Assembly: GCA_964537715.1 (NCBI GenBank)
Contig: CAZIAH010000135.1
Location: 1-9,691 of the forward strand
Reading direction: 5' to 3'
Origin: CAZTZL01 sp964537715
Lineage (GTDB): Bacteria > Zhuqueibacterota > QNDG01 > DSAB01
Length of the DNA: 9,691 nucleotides
A program made the position numbers and the translations under genes. How positions within the stretch are numbered: the first letter of the stretch is position 1; each line of letters begins with the position of its first letter. The notes beneath the pieces were generated by a model. It made no database searches, was not told where the DNA came from, and saw only the letters and a program-made list of their open reading frames with translations. Below, one piece after another: positions 5,403-9,691 of the stretch.

Positions 5403-7373
5403 TTATAAATTTTTAAGCTCGGCTCCGATTGGCTCATATTTTGAATCGCTTTGTTCGAAAAACCGACTAAAAAATTCATAGAATTCGAGACGGACCGCCT
5501 GAATCGTAACAACCAGCCCCTCGAGACAGATAATGACCACATTGCCCAAAACAAGAATTAGCCCGGAGACCAGACCACCAGCCATTCCCCGAACCGCATC
5601 GGAAAGGGAAAAAATCGCCATAAAAAGTCCGGCATGGGCGAGTCCGAAAGCCGCCACACGAATAAAAGAAACCGTATTCGCTAAAAAGCCGAGAAAGATC
5701 TCTAAAATTTCTACCATTCCTCCCATGATGCCCGTCGTCACGCCCTCAGGAAAAAGTTTTTTCTGACCTTTCGCCAAATGCAGAATGGGTTCCCGGAAAA
5801 ACAGAAGCACCACTGAACCTAACATCAGAACGATGACAAAAACCGGCACCTCTCCCTTGGCTTCGGCCTGTGTGGTGAACATGCGTGTTACGACAACAAT
5901 GCCGGACCAGTAGAGAATAGCCGCTACGAGACCGGCCTTGTCGAAGATCAATCCCAAAAATTGACGTTTTCGTATGCCATTGATCACATTGATCATCATG
6001 GCCACTGTGATCATCCCGATTCCGAAATAAATCGCTATTTTAAAAAGTTCTGAAATCGATTCCATGGGTTTGACCCAGAGCGTCGGCAGTAGGTGCTCTA
6101 TTCCGAAAATACTACCAAAAAGAAATCCGTACGTGATGCTGGCGCATCCGCCGTAAAACATCAGCACACCGGCATGCTTGAACATTTGCTTCTTGCCTTT
6201 CAGTGCCATGAAAATTCCGAGAAGCGCCAGTACCATCCCATGTCCGACATCGCCGAACATCATACCAAACATCAACAGAAAACTGATTCCCAAAAGGGGC
6301 GTGGGATCGATTGTGCGGTAGGCAGGCATGCCGTACGTCGATGTCAAAAGTTCGAAAGGTTTCAGGAAAGACGGATTTTTCAATTGAACAGGAACCTGCA
6401 CTTTACCGTTGCGAACGGACAGCACCTCTTCGGCAGGGGTTTCTTCCACCACACAGCGGTTCTGAGTGATTTTTTTGATCTCTCGGACAAAATGTTCTCT
6501 TTCGTCCCAGGGAAGCCAGCCGGACAGCAAGTAAGTTTTTTCTGTCTTCCGGAAATACTGCATCATTTTTTGTTTGACAACGTCCCGCCGGATCCTAAAA
6601 TGCAGTGTCCTTAAAAAATGTCCGTTTTCTTTGGCAATGGATTGAATCCGATTTTCGACGGACAATTTCTGACCCTGCAGATCGTCTATTTTCGAATCCA
6701 GTTCCTTGAAAATTTCCGGGGATAATTTCTGATCCTTTTCTGTGAATTCAAGGGGCTGAAATCCAGCTTCCTTCAACGCACTCTTCAATTTCTCCTGATC
6801 CCGCTTCAGCACAATCACCATAATTGTGGTCATTCCCCCGAACTGAGTCAGAGGATACAGAATATGAACCATAGAAATTAGCTTCTGTTTGAGGATTGGA
6901 AGATTTTCATCCGCGACCTGTCCGGTTTCCACGGCAAGATAGGAATAGTGCTCCCCCATCCCGATAGGAATTCCGAGGGTGGGCAAATCACCTGCTTTGT
7001 CTCGAAGCTCTCTCAATCGTTCCAGTTCTTTTTCAATGTTTTCCTGACGGAGAACCTCTTCATGAACCGTCCTCTCGATATTTAAAATTTGGGAATCAAG
7101 ATCTTCCCATTTCCCCTGAACCGGTTCAATGTCACGGGTATCCGTCAAAAGAGAGAGTGATTTAACAAGCGATTCGATACGTTCGCGGCGGGTACGCATT
7201 TCACTGGATTCATCTCCGGTCCCGACTCGGGAAAGATGCTCGGCCCAGCTGTCCATTTCGGCTGCATCCGTCATTTGCAGTATCCCCTGACGAACCACGG
7301 CATCGACAACGGAATCCAAATCCTTTTCGGAAAACAAAATCTGAATCTGTTCCATTTTTTCTGGTGTAAACAT
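5403..7373 (-). CDS. atpI: V/A-type ATPase subunit I (membrane a-type stator subunit)
   Basis: This large stator subunit provides the ion half-channels beside the c ring and anchors the peripheral stalks. It has 656 residues from the chosen ATG, normal for the bacterial and archaeal family. Residues 1 to about 340 form a cytoplasmic, coiled-coil-rich domain with the family motif LLSGWLPWDE near 287. From about 355 follow roughly seven to eight membrane helices, including GMMFGDVGHGMVLALLG near 375 and YGFLFGSIFG near 420. The essential membrane arginine is Arg572 in SFIRVAAFGLAHAGL. EGLVVTIQAVRLEFYEFFSRFF near 620-640 is the usual C-terminal helix. The end of atpC (TGA at 7383-7381) is followed by GAGAGAATGATG, so the start is 7376 or 7373. 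I prefer 7373, as the GAGAG spacing to 7376 is too short. A TTG at 7391 inside atpC is less likely. Confidence 0.95.
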   Translation of the reverse strand: MFTPEKMEQIQILFSEKDLDSVVDAVVRQGILQMTDAAEMDSWAEHLSRVGTGDESSEMRTRRERIESLVKSLSLLTDTRDIEPVQGKWEDLDSQILNIERTVHEEVLRQENIEKELERLRELRDKAGDLPTLGIPIGMGEHYSYLAVETGQVADENLPILKQKLISMVHILYPLTQFGGMTTIMVIVLKRDQEKLKSALKEAGFQPLEFTEKDQKLSPEIFKELDSKIDDLQGQKLSVENRIQSIAKENGHFLRTLHFRIRRDVVKQKMMQYFRKTEKTYLLSGWLPWDEREHFVREIKKITQNRCVVEETPAEEVLSVRNGKVQVPVQLKNPSFLKPFELLTSTYGMPAYRTIDPTPLLGISFLLMFGMMFGDVGHGMVLALLGIFMALKGKKQMFKHAGVLMFYGGCASITYGFLFGSIFGIEHLLPTLWVKPMESISELFKIAIYFGIGMITVAMMINVINGIRKRQFLGLIFDKAGLVAAILYWSGIVVVTRMFTTQAEAKGEVPVFVIVLMLGSVVLLFFREPILHLAKGQKKLFPEGVTTGIMGGMVEILEIFLGFLANTVSFIRVAAFGLAHAGLFMAIFSLSDAVRGMAGGLVSGLILVLGNVVIICLEGLVVTIQAVRLEFYEFFSRFFEQSDSKYEPIGAELKNL

Positions 7374-7380
7374 CATTCTC

Positions 7381-8412
7381 TCACATAACAAGCAGAGTCT
7401 CTATGGTCTGGGAAGGAAGACTATAGAGTTTCGCATGAATCAGCGTTCTGATATTTCTGGTCTCGATTCGAATCAAATAAAAATATCCGAATATCGCACC
7501 GATGGAAAAGGGAAATTTAGCAAACGCATTTTCCGCTTTCTCAAGCAAAATCTGATACAAAATTTTTTCTATCATTTCCAGAGCGGCTTTTCCGCTGCTC
7601 TTCTCGCTGGAAGGAATATCAAACCCTTTCGTGATGGCCGAAAACGCCTTGGTATAATTACCGCTAGCAATCACTTCGCGGAGAGTGTTCATGGACAAAT
7701 GATAACCGGAAGAGAGAAGCATCTGTCCGATATCCGCTGCCGATATTTCATAATATTCTTTAAAACGACTGAGCCAGTCGAGATTCTTCAAATCGACCTC
7801 GATCCCCAACAGTTGTCTGGCGATGCGGTGATCTTCCCTGCCCATGGTTTTCATCATATCCCGGACATCTTCGAATAAAAATTTATCCAGAGACAATTCT
7901 ACGGGAAAAAGCGTATGTTTCTCGTTGTAAACAGAAATCGCTTGGGTCAATGGTTTTTGAAAAGGTGTATCATTGAGAAGCAGAGCAATATCCGAGAGAT
8001 TCGGAGCAAACAGGATCTCTTTCACGGGAAAATCGTAGAGAATCTTCCACCGAAGCAACTCCGTTTCCTTCTGAGATTTTTTATGCCACAATCTCAGAAG
8101 AATTTTAAGTTTCTCGCAATCGTATCTTTGCAAAAACCATCGCATGATCTGCTTTGGCGTGCTCTGGCTGTATTTCTCGATTTTCTTGAGCCGGACAATT
8201 TCTTCGTAAAGTAGGATTTGTTCGATTTCTATAGGATCCTTCTCATCGAAATTCCTTAGGGCATCCTGATAAACCGTTTGTGATAAAAGGGAAGACATCT
8301 CACGAAGATCACGGGCTTCGATCAAAGAATGATACATCCGAGAATTCAACAGAAAAGAACGCATTGCCCTGACCTTCGCGTTCAAAAACCCGTATGTCCC
8401 GATCTTTGTCAT
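7381..8412 (-). CDS. atpC: V/A-type ATPase subunit C (rotor-shaft to c-ring adaptor)
   Basis: Subunit C (the yeast subunit d/AC39 family) is the funnel-shaped socket that joins the D-F shaft to the membrane c ring. The 343 residues match the family. The N-terminus GTYGFLNAKVRAMRSFLLNSRMYHSLIEARDLREM is characteristic, as are the helical repeats with IMRWFLQRYDCEKLKILLRLWHKK (about 88-112) and the C-terminal IGAIFGYFYLIRIETRNIRTLIHAKL (about 305-330), where family members carry the same KxxEI/ETxNIR pattern. It has no membrane segment. The ATG at 8412 is two bases after the stop of the H/G gene, with GGGAG eleven bases upstream inside that gene. Its own stop is a few bases from the start of atpI. 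This packing shows strong translational linkage. Confidence 0.93.
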   Translation of the reverse strand: MTKIGTYGFLNAKVRAMRSFLLNSRMYHSLIEARDLREMSSLLSQTVYQDALRNFDEKDPIEIEQILLYEEIVRLKKIEKYSQSTPKQIMRWFLQRYDCEKLKILLRLWHKKSQKETELLRWKILYDFPVKEILFAPNLSDIALLLNDTPFQKPLTQAISVYNEKHTLFPVELSLDKFLFEDVRDMMKTMGREDHRIARQLLGIEVDLKNLDWLSRFKEYYEISAADIGQMLLSSGYHLSMNTLREVIASGNYTKAFSAITKGFDIPSSEKSSGKAALEMIEKILYQILLEKAENAFAKFPFSIGAIFGYFYLIRIETRNIRTLIHAKLYSLPSQTIETLLVM

Positions 8413-8414
8413 GT

Positions 8415-8735
8415 TTATTTGATCTCCCTACCGAGCACAAAATGAAAAAGTGTTTCTACAGATTGATCGATCTGCTTCTGTTTTTCCTTCCATATGGACT
8501 TGCTGTTCTCGATCGCTTTTTTCAATTCCTGTTCTTTCTGTTCTTGTGCTTTTGCTTCCTCACGTTCGATCAATTCCTTGGCCTCGTGCTGGCCTTTTTC
8601 ACGGGCTTCTTCGATGATTTTCTTCGCTTTCTCATCTGCGTCGATCCGGACCTGCTTCGCTTTTTCCCTGACATGAACAATATGTTCTCTTGCTTTTTTC
8701 TCTTCACTTAAAATTTCTTCAATAATTTCTTTCAC
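8415..8735 (-). CDS. atpH: V/A-type ATPase H/G-type peripheral stalk subunit
   Basis: This is the small coiled-coil partner of subunit E in the outer stalk (AhaH in archaea, subunit G in Thermus nomenclature). It has 106 residues, almost all Glu, Lys, Ala, Gln and Arg in heptad-like pattern, for example ADEKAKKIIEEAREKGQHEAKELIEREEAKAQEQ, with no Cys or Pro. The C-terminus VETLFHFVLGREIK matches the short conserved end of this group. The start codon is GTG at 8735 (cac on the plus strand); GGAG eight bases upstream supports it. It is the first ATPase gene of the operon in this window, 40 bases after the flippase-like gene. Low-complexity coiled coils are hard to identify by sequence alone, so the call rests on length and position next to atpC as well. 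Confidence 0.88.
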   Translation of the reverse strand: MKEIIEEILSEEKKAREHIVHVREKAKQVRIDADEKAKKIIEEAREKGQHEAKELIEREEAKAQEQKEQELKKAIENSKSIWKEKQKQIDQSVETLFHFVLGREIK

Positions 8736-8775
8736 AACAGGATCTCCAATCCATCTGGTTTTTTGATATGATGGT

Positions 8776-9691
8776 TTACTCGAATTCTTTTTTTATATCT
8801 TCCATCTCCTGTGGAATCTGCCCTTTTTCAAGAATAATTTTACGCATTTTTTTATCCGACCGAATATCTTTGGTCAAAACGATACTGCCCACAACCACAG
8901 GGATATATGTCAGCATCAATCGCCATAAAAGAACGCCAACTCCGATCATATACTGGGGCAAAAACATGGAAAAAAAACCAAGATAGGTGAAGTCCCATAT
9001 TCCCGTTCCTCCGGGTGTCGGGGCAAAAAAAATGATAGGACGCATCAGAAACTGAATCGACAGGGCCCTCAGAAGGGGGGGATGGTAGCCGAAACCCCAG
9101 ATGATCGAAAGTGCAATAAAGTAATCGGCAAGAAAAGCCAGAAAAATGCACCCACTGGCACTAAAGAGCATATATTTCTTTTTTTTCAGATAGGTCCACA
9201 GAATATTGCTATATTGATCGATTTCATGAAACAGACGGTTTTCGATTGCAATCATTTTTTCAATATGGATAATTTTAATTTTTCCGCACCAACGTACAAA
9301 CTTTGATGCCCCTTTTTTAATATGACTCGGGTAAAAAAGAGTAATTATAAATAATATCACAACGACCACGATCGGAATGGAAATCAGTTGCATGAATTGG
9401 GAAAAAAATTTGCTGCTGTTCGGGTCGTCTTTCATAAACAATAAAATGGGAATGTTGAGGAGGAAAAAAAAGACAGGAAGAGTCGCCCTGAGAGAGGTAA
9501 TGGCAAACGCTTCACTGAATTCCATTTTTTCCTTGTAAAGAAGATACACATGTGAAAACAAACCCATCAGCATAGGCAATACATGGGCAATCAAATTCCC
9601 TTCCAGCCGGATTTCCGCTGCCCTGTTGACGCGGAGCTGTGATTTTGATCCATGTTTTGCCATAATGACAAATGCCATTCCATCCAAATAC
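8776..9691 (-). CDS. Flippase-like membrane protein (lysylphosphatidylglycerol synthase TM region/UPF0104), 5' partial
   Basis: The open frame continues through the right edge, so the N-terminus is missing; 304 codons are visible. The family is usually about 320-350 residues, with the first one or two membrane helices probably lost. Visible membrane segments lie at about 34-55, 65-84, 98-118, 175-200, 210-245 and 250-272 (numbered from the TTG at 9687). The marker motif is RPIIFFAPTPGGTGIWDF near 217-234, close to the PTPGGxG(x)xE pattern of the UPF0104 group, although the usual acidic residue after it is Asp here. Members include the lipid-translocating part of MprF and many uncharacterised integral membrane proteins proposed to move lipids or lipid-linked sugars. 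The substrate cannot be told. It ends with a charged tail (KKMRKIILEKGQIPQEMEDIKKEFE) 40 bases before the ATPase genes. No promoter or terminator is clear in that gap. Confidence 0.8.
   Translation of the reverse strand, partial: YLDGMAFVIMAKHGSKSQLRVNRAAEIRLEGNLIAHVLPMLMGLFSHVYLLYKEKMEFSEAFAITSLRATLPVFFFLLNIPILLFMKDDPNSSKFFSQFMQLISIPIVVVVILFIITLFYPSHIKKGASKFVRWCGKIKIIHIEKMIAIENRLFHEIDQYSNILWTYLKKKKYMLFSASGCIFLAFLADYFIALSIIWGFGYHPPLLRALSIQFLMRPIIFFAPTPGGTGIWDFTYLGFFSMFLPQYMIGVGVLLWRLMLTYIPVVVGSIVLTKDIRSDKKMRKIILEKGQIPQEMEDIKKEFE

Noticed and set aside
8494..8711. Plus-strand frames opposite atpH encoding Phe/Leu/Ser-rich, membrane-like proteins
   Set aside because: The apparent hydrophobicity is the antisense image of the Glu/Lys-rich coiled coil of atpH.

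Overview
The window is part of a bacterial V/A-type (rotary) ATPase operon, read entirely on the minus strand, so transcription runs from the right edge to the left. The protein repertoire (a V-type rather than F-type ATPase, a one-hairpin c subunit with a signal-like N-terminus, Shine-Dalgarno sites, ATG, GTG and TTG starts) points to a bacterium. The phylum cannot be set from this sequence. The ATPase genes sampled are about 50-57% G+C.

In transcription order the layout is: a 5'-truncated flippase-like membrane protein (window edge to 8776); the peripheral-stalk H/G-type subunit (8735-8415); subunit C (8412-7381); the large membrane subunit I (7373-5403); a small Dabb-domain protein that is not an ATPase subunit (5343-5041); the ion-binding rotor subunit K/c (5012-4614); subunit F (4522-4217); subunit E (4207-3581); a two-gene AAA ATPase plus TOPRIM-like cassette (3572-1801); and catalytic subunit A (1775 to the left edge, very near its end). 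Subunits B and D are expected just beyond the left edge. H/G and E form the peripheral stalks, C and F the central stalk, I and K the membrane motor, and A (with B) the catalytic head.

The most notable region is 3572-1801. Two co-oriented genes joined by a 4-base ATGA overlap sit exactly between atpE and atpA. They are visibly more A+T-rich than the genes beside them (sampled lines 23-43% G+C against 50-57%). The first encodes an OLD/RecF-like ABC-type ATPase with intact Walker A, signature, Walker B and H-loop. The second encodes a 204-residue protein with the acidic pattern of a TOPRIM nuclease domain. The ATPase-plus-small-TOPRIM arrangement resembles known anti-phage defence pairs, but I cannot assign it to a named system. 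No terminator, integrase or tRNA is seen at its borders, so it probably depends on ATPase operon transcription.

Other points of interest are the Dabb gene between the two membrane-motor genes, the long N-terminal extension of the c subunit without an evident sodium-ligand set, a degenerate 7-base tandem repeat between atpK and atpF, and a TTG start for subunit A. No intergenic gap exceeds about 100 bases. No RNA gene, CRISPR array or insertion sequence was seen.
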